Origin: Strix aluco
Taxonomy: Eukaryota > Chordata > Aves > Strigiformes > Strigidae
Length of the DNA: 64,000 nucleotides
Reading direction: 5' to 3'
NCBI RefSeq assembly: GCF_031877795.1
Contig: NC_133946.1
Span: forward strand, 9,895,144-9,959,143
Below the pieces are notes generated by a model. The model was not told the origin of the DNA and ran no database searches. It saw nothing but the letters and a program-made list of their open reading frames with translations. The translations under genes and the position numbers were made by a program. Positions 1 to 10,330 of this stretch are shown piece after piece; within the stretch, counting starts at the first letter, position 1, and each line of letters begins with the position of its first letter.

Positions 1-480
1 CTACCCAAAAGGTAAAGGTAATCCCCTTTCTCCTTTCTTCCACAAGACTACAGCGGAGAAACAGACAACAGCAGAAGTGTGTAAAAACTTTCCTAGAACA
101 ATTCTGTGTTTTAAACATGCACGCTGAAAGAAAAGCATTTTAACATAAGTATTTTCTTCTTGTATCTGCACATTTTTGCTTTTACCCTTGTTTGATAGCT
201 TGACAAGATGTTGGTTCTTCCGCTGAATGAGCTAAACATGTTTTCAAATGGTCTGTGCCATCTATGACTTACAAACTATTGGATCAAAACTGCACAAACA
301 TATGACATACAGCAAAGAAGTACAAACACTAAAGCTGTGTTAATCAAACCACAAGCACTCTGTAAAGTTAATGTAACAGTACATTTATATAGCTATTACT
401 TGTCTATTATAAACGCTATTTCCTAAGAACACCGACCACATTTTCGTCTTAAAAATACTGTACAAGGGAAGTAGTGTTTT
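1..480. other. AT-rich non-coding DNA at the left edge
   Basis: No exon, repeat family or convincing signal was recognised here. If the minus-strand transcript starting in the neighbouring CpG island is real, this stretch would be its first intron. Confidence 0.4.
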
Positions 481-639
481 GCAACAGTGCACCACTGGAG
501 AAATAAGAGATCAGTGCTGAGCCGCCAGCAGAGCGCAGGTGCATGTGGGGCGCAGAGAATCAGCTATTTCGACCAGAGCAGCGGGTGTAGCTCCTTCTGC
601 CTGGTGATTCTGCAGTGCAGTGCTATCAGCAGCCTGTGA

Positions 640-1262
640 CAGCCCCCCCGCCCCGTGTTCGGCGGGGCTCCCCGAGCTGAATGTCTTAACCACCGCAACC
701 CCCACGGAGGGGAGCACCTTTTAGCCCGGTTCAGGCGCAAGCACAAGGCGGGGGACATCTCCCCCCACGGCCCCCGGCTGAGAGCGGACTGGCCGGGAGC
801 CTCCCCCCTGCCCGCCCCACCTCCCTGGGCACGGCCTGCTCTGCCCGCGGCCCAAGGGGCTCCGGCTCCCCCCGGAAGGCGGGGACAGGCCCAGAGCGGC
901 CCGCGCCCTTCACGCAGGCCCAGCAGATCCTGGCGGACGGCAGGGAGGGTACAGAGCCCATCGGAGCGAACCCCAGCGGCCCCACTCACCTGCGGGGTGG
1001 CGGTGGGGCGGCCGGGCCCTGCGAAGCGCAGCCGGTCACCGCCGCCTCCGCCTCCGCCTCCTCCTCCTCAGCGCGGCCCCCGCAGCATCCGCCACGCCCC
1101 GGCGGGAAACGTCACTCGGCGGCGACAGCACCCCCTGGCGGCGCGGAGGACCGCGGTCCGCCCGCACCTCGGCCGGCGGCGATCGCGTCGCTCGGGTTCC
1201 CCTCGGGACCCCTCGGTCCCCCCGGTTCCTCCCGAGCCCCCCGCGGCACCTGCCCCTCGGAG
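640..1262 (-). promoter_or_regulatory. CpG island with probable minus-strand first exon
   Basis: The stretch is densely CpG-rich against AT-rich flanks, as expected of a vertebrate CpG-island promoter. On the minus strand a consensus splice donor (CCGCAG, then GTGAGTGG) ends a possible exon at 990, so a transcript probably starts between about 1000 and 1260 and runs off the left edge. From human 11p13 gene order, C11orf91 would be expected downstream of CD59, but I looked for its N-terminal sequence here and did not find it, so no name is given. The long frames in this stretch are compositional and carry no recognisable domain. Confidence 0.5.
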
Positions 1263-1265
1263 GTG

Positions 1266-1364
1266 ATGGAGAAGATGTCCTACTCCGCCCAGCAAAAGCC
1301 TACAGATGTTTTAAAGCCCAAGGGACTGCAAAATGTTGAAAATGCCATCTTGGCAAGCAAATAA
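1266..1364 (+). CDS. Possible 32-codon microprotein ORF (unrecognised)
   Basis: An ATG (a second Met three codons on) opens a 32-residue frame right at the edge of the CpG island. It begins MEKMSYSAQQKP and ends NAILASK. Its stop lies inside an AATAAA hexamer at 1360-1365. I recognise no protein family. It could be the coding part of a short divergent transcript, a retrocopy fragment, or chance. It is listed because of its position and hydrophilic composition, not because of homology. Confidence 0.15.
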   Translation: MEKMSYSAQQKPTDVLKPKGLQNVENAILASK

Positions 1365-1369
1365 AACCA

Positions 1370-3380
1370 AAAAAAATGTTACCTGAGGAAAAAAATGACC
1401 CCCCAAGGCGATTAAAAAATGAGGTAAAGGTAATTATTCAGTAGAAGAGAACTGAATGATCGAGCAAAGGTTGAATGAGCTGGTGGTACTTTCCCAACCT
1501 GATGAAGACTTTGTATAGGGAAGAAAGGTGACCCTGCAAAAAGGACCAGAATATCTTCTGTGTGTATGGGACTCTGATAGCAACAGGCTTGAATTTCAGC
1601 AAGGAAGATGAAGTTAAGTATTGGGAAAAAATGAAGCCCTGTAATAAATTTTCTGTAGAGAGAAGGAAGTTCATTCAGTGGAGGTATTTAAGGTTAGTAA
1701 GGGTATAGGTGCACATAGCGTCACGAAAATTCACAATGGGCCCGTGCTGACCAAGGAGAGAGGCTAGGACACAACACAGAGAAATCCAAGAGTCAATAGT
1801 TGATGGGAGTGAGGTGTCCCAGCCAAATTGGGCCACCCCAAATGTGGTTTACACAGGGTCCTTATACCCTTCAAATGTTTGGGTACAACATGATACCGGC
1901 ATTATCTTGGTTGCTCAGGGGCATCTTTTATCCTTCACGGACAGCTCTAAGCTTCCAAGAAGCAAAGTCCTTCTTTCCAGGGCCGGGCTGTCCTTTAGTT
2001 TGTTACACTTACACATGAACAATGCCAAAGCCTCCAGTAAAATTCCACTACCTCATTACATTACAGTGTATAATGTGAACCTATATGTATACTAACAAAG
2101 TTAAAACACTTTCATACTGTAAAGAGTGGTTGCTATATAGGTAGGGAAGGGAATTTTCATTACAGTAGTTACATTGATCTTGCTTTCAGCAAGAGGAATA
2201 AACTGAAAGTCCTCTTTCTAATAGGAAAAAAGAAAACCACCTCCAGCTTTCTATGGAGTAGAACATACTTAAAAGTACAAAAGCAAGCTGTACATTGTGT
2301 CTGACCGCAGCAGCTTTTGTATTTTGCCTCCTGTAATAGTTTAGATAGTCAATTTTTCTGTGTGCAAACTGCAGCTTTCTAGCAGTATCTGGCACTGTCT
2401 GGTTCCTGGCATGTCCCAGCTACAGCCCCAGAATTTCCCAGACAAGCATCTGTTCATCCTATACTACGTGGAACAGAGAATAAGCCTTAATTTACAGAAG
2501 ACTACAACATTAAAATGACTGGGAACAGGAAGGAAGAAATCCAGCAGACTTTAAAAGTGATTAGCTTTCAAGATGTGGTTATTATTTTAATCACTTTAAT
2601 CTTTTCCTGGTGCAATGCTGCAGACTCTGTCTTCATTTGTTTCGGATGCGAGCTAAATGGTTATACTGGGATGTGGCGTGTTCTCATCCATGTCTTGACC
2701 ACTTAAGTAACATGACAGCTGATGATGATGGGTGCCTGAAGTTCTCTGGAAGACATTAGCATCTCTGGAAATAGGAGTCTGAGCATGAAATGAACTGCAG
2801 CATTGTGGGCTTGAATGTGGCGCAGAGCGCTTATGAGAATAAAGGCTTCTTTTGGGAATCATCCAAATGGGAAACAAAGCACTGTGTTGCACCCTCAAGA
2901 CACCGTTGGGCTAGCTAGTGATTCAAAAATTTTGTGCATTTTAATGAAGCCCAAAGGGATTTTGGATCCTTAAAAAGCAATGGAAACTTTTAGGCCAGTG
3001 TTCTCATTCTTACACTCACCAATTAGTTCTCCTCATGCATCCAGCAGAGCACAAAGTCAATTTAGGTTTGCAGCAGTCTTCAAAACAAATACCAGAGTGC
3101 ATCTGGCCACAACCTCCATCTACTCAACCTGTAACCTCCATGATTTTAGCCCCATCCTGCAGTATCTCCAAAGCCTTGTTTGTCTTTCTCCAAACCTGTC
3201 CGAAAGTAGCATCTCTGAATAGCTGTCAGAAAATGAGAATGGATGTGCTTCACTCTCATCCTTAGTCACCAAAGTGGTGTAAGTGGCTGTTTTAAATTGT
3301 ATCAGACATCAAACCAACACTGTGCAGTGAGGAACAGTGAAGTTATTGTTCCTGAACAGCAGTAGTGTGCCATGAATAAC
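1370..3380. other. Intergenic DNA, nothing recognised
   Basis: This is AT-rich sequence with only short, low-quality ORFs on either strand. The part from about 1690 to 2030 is more GC-balanced and may be an old repeat, but I could not assign it. Confidence 0.4.
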
Positions 3381-3384
3381 TCAG

Positions 3385-3465
3385 CTAGAGTCAGAACGGT
3401 GCTGGGATCTGAATCCCAGGGCATCTAAGCCAATGCAAGACTCCTAACCACTTAAATAGAACCAA
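3385..3465 (-). repeat. tRNA-derived SINE remnant, MIR-like
   Basis: Read on the minus strand this contains AAGTGGTTAGGAGTC, then GGGATTCAGATCCC about 30 bases later. That resembles the A-box side and B-box of a tRNA-derived SINE head of the MIR/CORE type. It is heavily diverged, which fits an insertion from early amniote history. It is not an intact tRNA gene because no cloverleaf can be folded around the boxes. Confidence 0.45.
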
Positions 3466-5539
3466 GATTGGATCACATGTAGAGATTTTCATATGCAGGA
3501 GGGAGGGTTGAGATGCAATAGTCCAAAACATAAGTCCATCTATATTCGGGTAATTTTTCCTCCTCCTTCATTTCTGAGCAGAGATTTTTCTGCATTGTAT
3601 CTGCAATACTGAAATTCTGCTAACAGCCATTGTTACAGCACAGCCATCCTCATCCATAGCTAAATAAAAACCTAGGGCTTTGAGGTAAAACCAAGAGCAG
3701 CAGAAGCAGAAGGTATATGCAAAAACAGACCAATATAGAAGGCTTACATGTAAAGAAAGATCAGTCTCTGAATAGAGCCTGCCCTGCAGTCCCTACAGGA
3801 GGCAAGAATTACAGAATTTTCAGCTCTCCTATATGGGGATGTGCATTAGTGTTGCTTGGGGAAACACTCTGTATTTAGGTCCCCGATGCTTCGTGTTTAC
3901 ACCTGGATCATCATCTTAATTGGCTCTTCAGAATTACTTTTGCATTTCAGAAAACTTTATTTTCTGAAACTTTACTCCAAACATTTTTTTTATTTGTTCC
4001 AGTTAACTGAAAGAAACTAAGCTTTTCTAGGCTCCAGAACTGTTCTTTCTATGCTGTAAGTTGTCGCACTGTAATAATCAGTGCAGCATATAAGCCAATA
4101 AAGATAGTATCATCTGCAGGTCTTTATTGTATCCCAATGTATAAATTATTCTTGGAAAGATGGGAGTGGAAATGACAACCTGCTTCTTCCGACTATTCCA
4201 CAGCCAAATTAGTTGCTCTATTCTCCCTCTCTAAAGTGCAGAATGCTGTTACCACCATCCTGTTAGTGCAATATTAACATTATGTGATCGAGTCAGAAAG
4301 TGTGGTGTACTAGTTTCTGCCCAAACACACATGGGCATTTTATAGATAACGATGGCTTGGATGTTTAGGTGTATCTTGAAGCCTAACTTCCCTTTTATGA
4401 TACCTTGGAACTGACTGTATTGCCCAGCAAGATGAAGCCGCTTGGAGACATCTAGAGATTCAGACACACTAAACTTTATTCCAGCTGGAGAAACACTGCT
4501 GTTATTGAATGCATTTAATATTTATATAACAGCAGTATCTAGATGCCCCAGTTAGCGCAACAGTGAGTTACTTAATGTGCAGTTCTCTGTTGGGACTACT
4601 TTATTTTCTTAGCAATTCCTCCTCCTTTTTACAAAATAAAAGCTCCTCACTGGTCAGCCTCCTCACTTCTCTCACTCCAACAAGCAGTGGGAGGAAATTG
4701 CTTGCTCTGCCTATATGGTTTTTCCCATGCATCTGCTTCTTTTCACAATTTCCTGCATCCTGAAATAGCATGGAGACATCCCACCTTATCTTTGATAAGT
4801 GATGGTAAAACTAGAGAAGGTCTTCAGACAGGATAAAGTAAAATCCCTACCAGGTACATCGGGCTCACCTTCCCACCAGTTCTGTGGGGCTTCCATGCTC
4901 TCCATGCCCAAGTTCAAGTCAAAGGACAGCTAGTCATCACCACACAGAAGGCAGAAAGTAGGAGGAGAGATTGAAGGAGGAATTAATGGCAAAGACAGAT
5001 CACAAGAACGAATTTCAGCACACACCGCTTGCTGCTACTGCAGCTTCCATTTGCTAGCTCCTTCTTCATATGCTTACAGGGAAAAATAACTCCTTTGTGA
5101 ACTTGTGCCTCAAAAAATGGAATAATGGTTATGAGAGCAATGAATATTGAGAATTAGATGCAGGGAAGAATGCTCTTTGATGGTTAGATGGCCATTAGTG
5201 TATTAATTATGTCTATTGGCAAAAAAAGCATGCTCAAAGGTAAATAGCTAAGGATGAGGGCTTAGTCATGCCACTAATTCAGAACAGAGCAAACCATTTA
5301 GATAATTACAAAACAAAACAAAACAAAACGGGCACAAGTGGCAAGTTACCCAGCACTCACTGCAGAGAGCAACAGGCACATTTGCTCAGTAATACAGCAG
5401 CTCACCCTGAATCTATTTTGCATTATTCTGTATCTTACAGGACACAGCTAAACCACACAAAATATCTGGCACCTGCAAGTCCCAGTGGGGATGGCCTAAA
5501 CTTCAGAGTCTCTGGGGTTCAAGCCCCATTTTGTGACAC
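3466..5539. other. Intergenic DNA, nothing recognised
   Basis: No exons, RNA genes or assignable repeats were seen. A short (AAAAC)n run lies at about 5307-5330, just upstream of the CR1 element. Confidence 0.4.
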
Positions 5540-6290
5540 CAAAGACTGGGAATAACCCCAGGCACCAGTACATGCTGGGGGCTGACCAGTTGGAAAGCAG
5601 CTTTGCAGAAGAAGACTTGAGGGTCCTGGTGGACACCAAGTTGAACATGAGCCAGCAATGTGCCCTTGCTGCAAAGAAAGCAAGTGGTATCCTGGGCTGC
5701 ATGAGGCAAAGTATTGCCAGCAGGTATGGGGAGGTGATTCTTCCCCTCTGCTCAGCACAGGTGAGACCACACCTGGGGCACTGTGTCCAGTTCTGGGCAC
5801 CCCAGTACAAGAGAGACATGGACATACTGGGGAGAGTACAGCAAAGAGCTACCAAGATGATGAAGGGACTGGAGCACCTCTCCTGTGAGGAAAGGCTGAG
5901 AGAGCTGGGACTGTTCATCTCAGAGAAGGTTCAGGGGGGACCTTATCAATGTATGTAAATACCTGAAGGGAGGATGCAAAGAGGATGGAGCCAGGCTCTT
6001 TTCAGTGGTGCCCAGTGACAGGACCAGAGGCAATGGGCACAAACTGAAACACAGGAGGCTCCCTCTGAACATCAGGAAACACTTTTTCACTGTGAGGGTG
6101 ACTGAGCACTGGAAGAGGTTGCCCAGAAAGGTGGTGGAGTCTCCATCCTTTGGAATATTCAGAAACCATCTGGGCATTGTCCTGGAAATTGGCTTTAGAT
6201 GCCCCTGCTTGAGCAGGGGAGTTGGACCAGATACCTCCAGAGGTCTCTTCTGTCATTTGGTGACTTCCCACCAGTCCTTCAGTTCCTTGT
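5540..6290 (+). mobile_element. CR1 LINE, 5'-truncated copy
   Basis: About 750 bp match the 3' portion of an avian CR1 (end of the reverse-transcriptase ORF plus 3' UTR). Diagnostic stretches include a ctgggctgcatgaggcaaag-type segment, gccagcaggtatggggaggt, and the tail text beginning gagcactggaagaggttgcc. The 5' end is cut off as usual for CR1. The frame is interrupted and the 3' end has lost the usual short ATTCTRT-type terminal repeat, so it is an old, dead copy. No target-site duplication was seen, which is also typical of CR1. Confidence 0.92.
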
Positions 6291-8269
6291 AATCAGCTGT
6301 TAAAATTGGAAAAGAGCTAAATTCCAGGCCATCCAGTAACAGTGCCATAATTAGAAATAAATAAGAGCCAAGAAATTATCATACACGTTAACCCTACTGT
6401 TACATAGAGTGAAAAATCATTGACTTAAGACTAGGGATGGATATAGAAGCGACCAGTCACAAGACTGTACCAAGGCTATACGCACAAATGACCAGTTACT
6501 GCTACAGAAAGTGTTATAACAACCTAATGAGGGTTGTTTGCTCTGTAGCTCAAAGATGGAGCTGTCTTTAAAGTGTATGCAAACCTGAAGCAAACCCAAC
6601 TATTTGCACTGATGCGATACTTGTATGCAGAATTGATCACTGGCACCCCGCACTGTATTGTCTTACTATCACTAAATGGAATTGTATTTGATCTAAGGCT
6701 TTGATGGCTCTGGTTACTCATCTTCGAGGGCTGGCCATCAAATCTGGATGTAATAGAGCAGCAGTAGAAGTGCCAGTGTTCAAGCAGCAGTCACTGTGCT
6801 ACAAGTCTTTCTGCAGGAGAGAGCTCACCAGTCAGACCACACAGGCTTAGAAGACACAAATATATACCAAACCGTGAAACCCTGCATCAAGATTTAGCTT
6901 GTAAATGGCATGAGATGAGAATCAGCCTATGTAACTAATCTACCTTTCCCAGGAGAGGGACAAAAGGGATGCTTTCCACTTGAAATCTAGTAATTTTGTG
7001 AAAAGTTGTTTGCTATCATAACAAATTCTCTTACTTTGCTACATGCATTCACACCACAAGAATTAAACAATGTTCCTGTTGATCTGTACAAAAGAAGTGA
7101 CCTTCCAGAGTGCAAAACACAAGGACATGTTGCTCAAGCTGCTTCTAGAAGAGGAAGAAAAGAGAAATATGATAGATTAGACAAGGAAGAGTTCAAGGTT
7201 ATCAAAAAACAAATATTACAAATGGTTGTTCAAACTATTATCAGACAGACAAAATATAGAACTTCTTTTTGCACTTATTAAAAAAAAAAACATTTTACAT
7301 ATGCAGACCATACGGCAATCAAACAGGTTTAAAAGTGCCAATCATCAAAAGAGAGACATTGACAATGTAGTAGAGCAAAAATGCTGCAACCAAGATGGTT
7401 TAAGCGTGACGAATCTATCAGCTTGTCTAACACAAGATACCTTCTCTGCTACAAACCTTCCCTCAACTCTATATTGAGTCAGTGCTTTAATACCACTTCT
7501 TCATCTAAAATGAGCAAGAACTTGACAAATGGTGGTGCATCAGTGGAAAAAGTCACTGTGCAGAAATTACTGTCTTTTAAGTGTCTGCTTTTGTTAATCA
7601 GATGGGAAATAAAAAGGTGGAAGGACAAGAGACTGGAAAATCAAGGACTGTTTTCTTCTTTCTAGCACAACATCAAATCACCATTTCTAGTGCCTATTGA
7701 ATTGAGAATGCACATCAAAAGGTTCAAAGTATAATTAGCTTGTGAGAGCAGAGGAAAATATTGTTTTCCAGTTGTCTGGTTTCACAACTAACTACTAAAA
7801 TGCTTTCTATTCAGATTGGCCACACACTCCAAGCCAACAGTTTCTATTAAGATCATTTACAACTTGGGGACTATCATACGTAACTGTTTTCCCTCCTGAA
7901 ACAGATATTAGAAGTTAGCTAAAACTAAGAACTAAGAGGGGGTGAGAAGAGGGAGGAGAAGAAACAAGTAATACTTCCACAAAGAAATCTAGCCAGTACA
8001 TAGGAGAATAAAAACATGTGATAGTGGAAAACTACAGACAGGATTGCCTTGAGAGCAATCACAGTAAGCAAGTTAAATGCCATGCTTCAGCTGTTAAAGC
8101 AGTCACTCAGGGAAGACTCTTTTTCCCCAAATCATGGCACATTCGTATCTCCAACAAGACAATTCTCAAGTAGAAGAAATCGAGGGACCACACATTCTAC
8201 TGCTTTCCCCCAGTGCCACATCATTTTTGGTTCATCTAGAGAAAGATCACTAACTCTCCATTTCCAAGT
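6291..8269. other. Intergenic DNA, nothing recognised
   Basis: This is AT-rich sequence between two CR1 copies in opposite orientation. The short ORFs in it have no recognisable content. Confidence 0.4.
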
Positions 8270-8548
8270 GCAGACCGGTTTGGGTGGGAAAAGACCTTAA
8301 AGATCATCTAGTTCCAACCCCCCTGCCCTGGGCAGGGACACCTTCCACTAGCCCAGGTTGCCCAAAGCCCCATCCAACCTGGCCTTGAACCCTTCCAGGG
8401 AGGGGGCAGCCACAGCTCCTCTGAGCAACCTGTGCCAGGGCTTCATCACCCCCATCCTAAAAAATTTCTTCCTTTTACCCAGTCTGCATCTACCCTCTTT
8501 CAGTTTAAAACCATTACTCCTTGTCCTATCAAACAGCTCCCTAAAGCA
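8270..8548 (-). mobile_element. CR1 LINE 3' fragment, minus strand
   Basis: The plus strand shows the reverse complement of a CR1 3' end: ccctgccctgggcagggaca, ccaacctggccttgaaccct, and the section ending tccttgtcctatcaaacagc. It is about 280 bp, 5'-truncated, and of the same subfamily type as the copy at 16.6 kb. Confidence 0.92.
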
Positions 8549-10136
8549 AATAACCACTCTGCCAAAACTAACCAACTACACGTAGCTCCCATCTCCAGAG
8601 AAGAAGTGAGAGAAGTCTACGTGCAACTTGTTGAGAGTGTCTGGATGGGAAGCATGGATGTGTCTCACACAGAAACAACTAGAGTCATATCCAGCTGTAA
8701 ACAGTGTGCCGATAAATAACCACACTCTCCATATTTTCTTTTTTGATATTTTTATTAATCAAAGACTTCCATATTTTGAGTGATCAGAGAGATCCCAGGA
8801 TGCTTTCATAGCTAAGGTAAGCTTAACCAAAAGATACATTGCAGAATACATCATGGATTTGGAGTAACAACCTTGTTATGACAGGGTGAACTGGTGTCAC
8901 TGTCACTGGTCACAAGCGAGGGTCCTCAGAAAGAGAATGTGCCATTGGCAATGGACCACAACTCTTGCAAGGACATGCCAAGAGCTCCAAAAGAGAAAAA
9001 GGAGAATCTGACATTGTACCTGACTGAGAGGGTCCCAAAGTGCCAGAGAAGAACCAAAGGTCTGTCTGTACCACTGAGGCAGAGCAATGTACAGAATGTT
9101 TCAGCTCCAGACCTCTTACACATACAAACAGAGCATTTTTTATTCATGCTATATAAATACACGTGTATTTTGTATTGGCATTTATAGAGTTGCATAAAAG
9201 TCAAAATACAAAGTTCTGCAAGGTTTTGTTTAATACTCTTAGTTGGAAGCTTGAAGGGTTAAGTTTACATGTCACTGTTTTCAACAAAACCCAAAAGCTA
9301 ACTATGTGGGAATGCCATTTCAATTCCTTAGCATTTTATAAACAATTTTCAGTACACCAATACTCAGTGCAAAGCACATGCTTAGTTAAAATCCTAGACA
9401 TGGATAAAGGGAAAAAAAAAAAAGCTAGCACATATTGTCTGCATGCTCAGAGAAATATAAAAAGAGGGGAAAGTGTTTCTCACAGCATTATTTTGGTTCT
9501 GGTGTAAGAAATGTAGATGCTTTCTCCCAAAATAACGGTACTTACAAGGTTATATCATTGGCTTGTAAAAAGAAAGAAAAATATGTTACAGTGATGGGAA
9601 CAAAGAGTCTACATCAGTTGAAACTAAATATTTCCGTACTCATCATGAAGACTGCAGCAAGTTTATATTTATGATTCAACAGTGCTTGTGTCGAGGGCAA
9701 ATCAACTGCTTGGTGTATGACAGGGGAGCATCCAAAAAAAAAAAAAAAAACCCAGAGAAATCCCAACGAAAAATAATGACAATTTATGGAACGGTAAGAA
9801 AATACAGTTTTCCAGAATAAAACCTACAGTATTTCTTCCCTTTTACGTGACCCACTGAAGTTTGCTCAGGTTCTCCACAAGGTAACAAGTGATTTTCCCC
9901 ATGAATAAGGCAGGCCAAAATACCCCAATTCCCTATAATTGGTAACAATATACGTGTCCCTCCCATGAACGGAGACAGGTATTTAACAGATGGAACCTTA
10001 GGAAACAGAATTTAAAATTAAAAGGTAATGTTTCTGCTCACAGTTAGGAACTGAAAATGCGAGAAGCACAATTCAGAAAAGAGTTAATGATTTTGTATAA
10101 TTTCAGCTTGGAAGTACGGCATACAAATCAGGATTA
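8549..10136 (-). other. Probable CD59 3' UTR and downstream flank
   Basis: The stretch directly after the CD59 stop codon is AT-rich and has no competing gene. On the minus strand the first canonical AATAAA is at 9143-9138, with an ATTAAA variant at 9234-9229 and another AATAAA at 8756-8751, so the 3' UTR is probably about 0.9-1.4 kb. The A17 run near 9737-9753 reads as T17 in the transcript. Confidence 0.45.
9138..9143 (-). terminator. Candidate CD59 poly(A) signal AATAAA
   Basis: This is the first canonical AATAAA on the minus strand after the CD59 stop, about 1.0 kb downstream. An ATTAAA variant lies about 90 bases nearer the gene and a second AATAAA is at 8756-8751. Which is used cannot be decided from sequence alone. 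Confidence 0.35.
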
Positions 10137-10330
10137 TTACAGAAGCATCCATAACATGGTCATTACAGAGGCAATACTGAAGGCTGCTTTGTTAACCCCA
10201 GTAATTGCGCTCTCATTGCACAAGTCGTGTTGGCAGCAAAAGAATTCAAAATTATCCAACTGGAAGAATTCAGCAATATCATTCATACTGCACTGGGATG
10301 TCTTCCAGCAGGACGAAGTTCTCAATTTAC
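10137..10330 (-). CDS. CD59: CD59 last coding exon: C-terminal Ly6 half and GPI signal
   Basis: The acceptor is preceded by a run of about 15 T on the minus strand (A-run on plus, 10336-10350), which serves as the polypyrimidine tract. The exon encodes the last five cysteines (SCWK, QC, CC, LCN), a short polar linker likely to hold the GPI attachment residue, and the hydrophobic tail. The stop is at 10139-10137. Confidence 0.92.

Noticed and set aside
655-1266. 203-codon plus-strand frame in the left CpG island
   Set aside because: Pro/Arg-rich low-complexity product caused by GC content; no domain and competing frames of similar length on the other strand.
1690-2030. Possible avian LTR-like fragment
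   Set aside because: Some GC-balanced, LTR-like texture, but no clear ends, terminal duplication or family match that I can state.
3385-3465. Possible tRNA gene (A- and B-box-like motifs)
   Set aside because: No acceptor stem or cloverleaf; better explained as a diverged tRNA-derived SINE.
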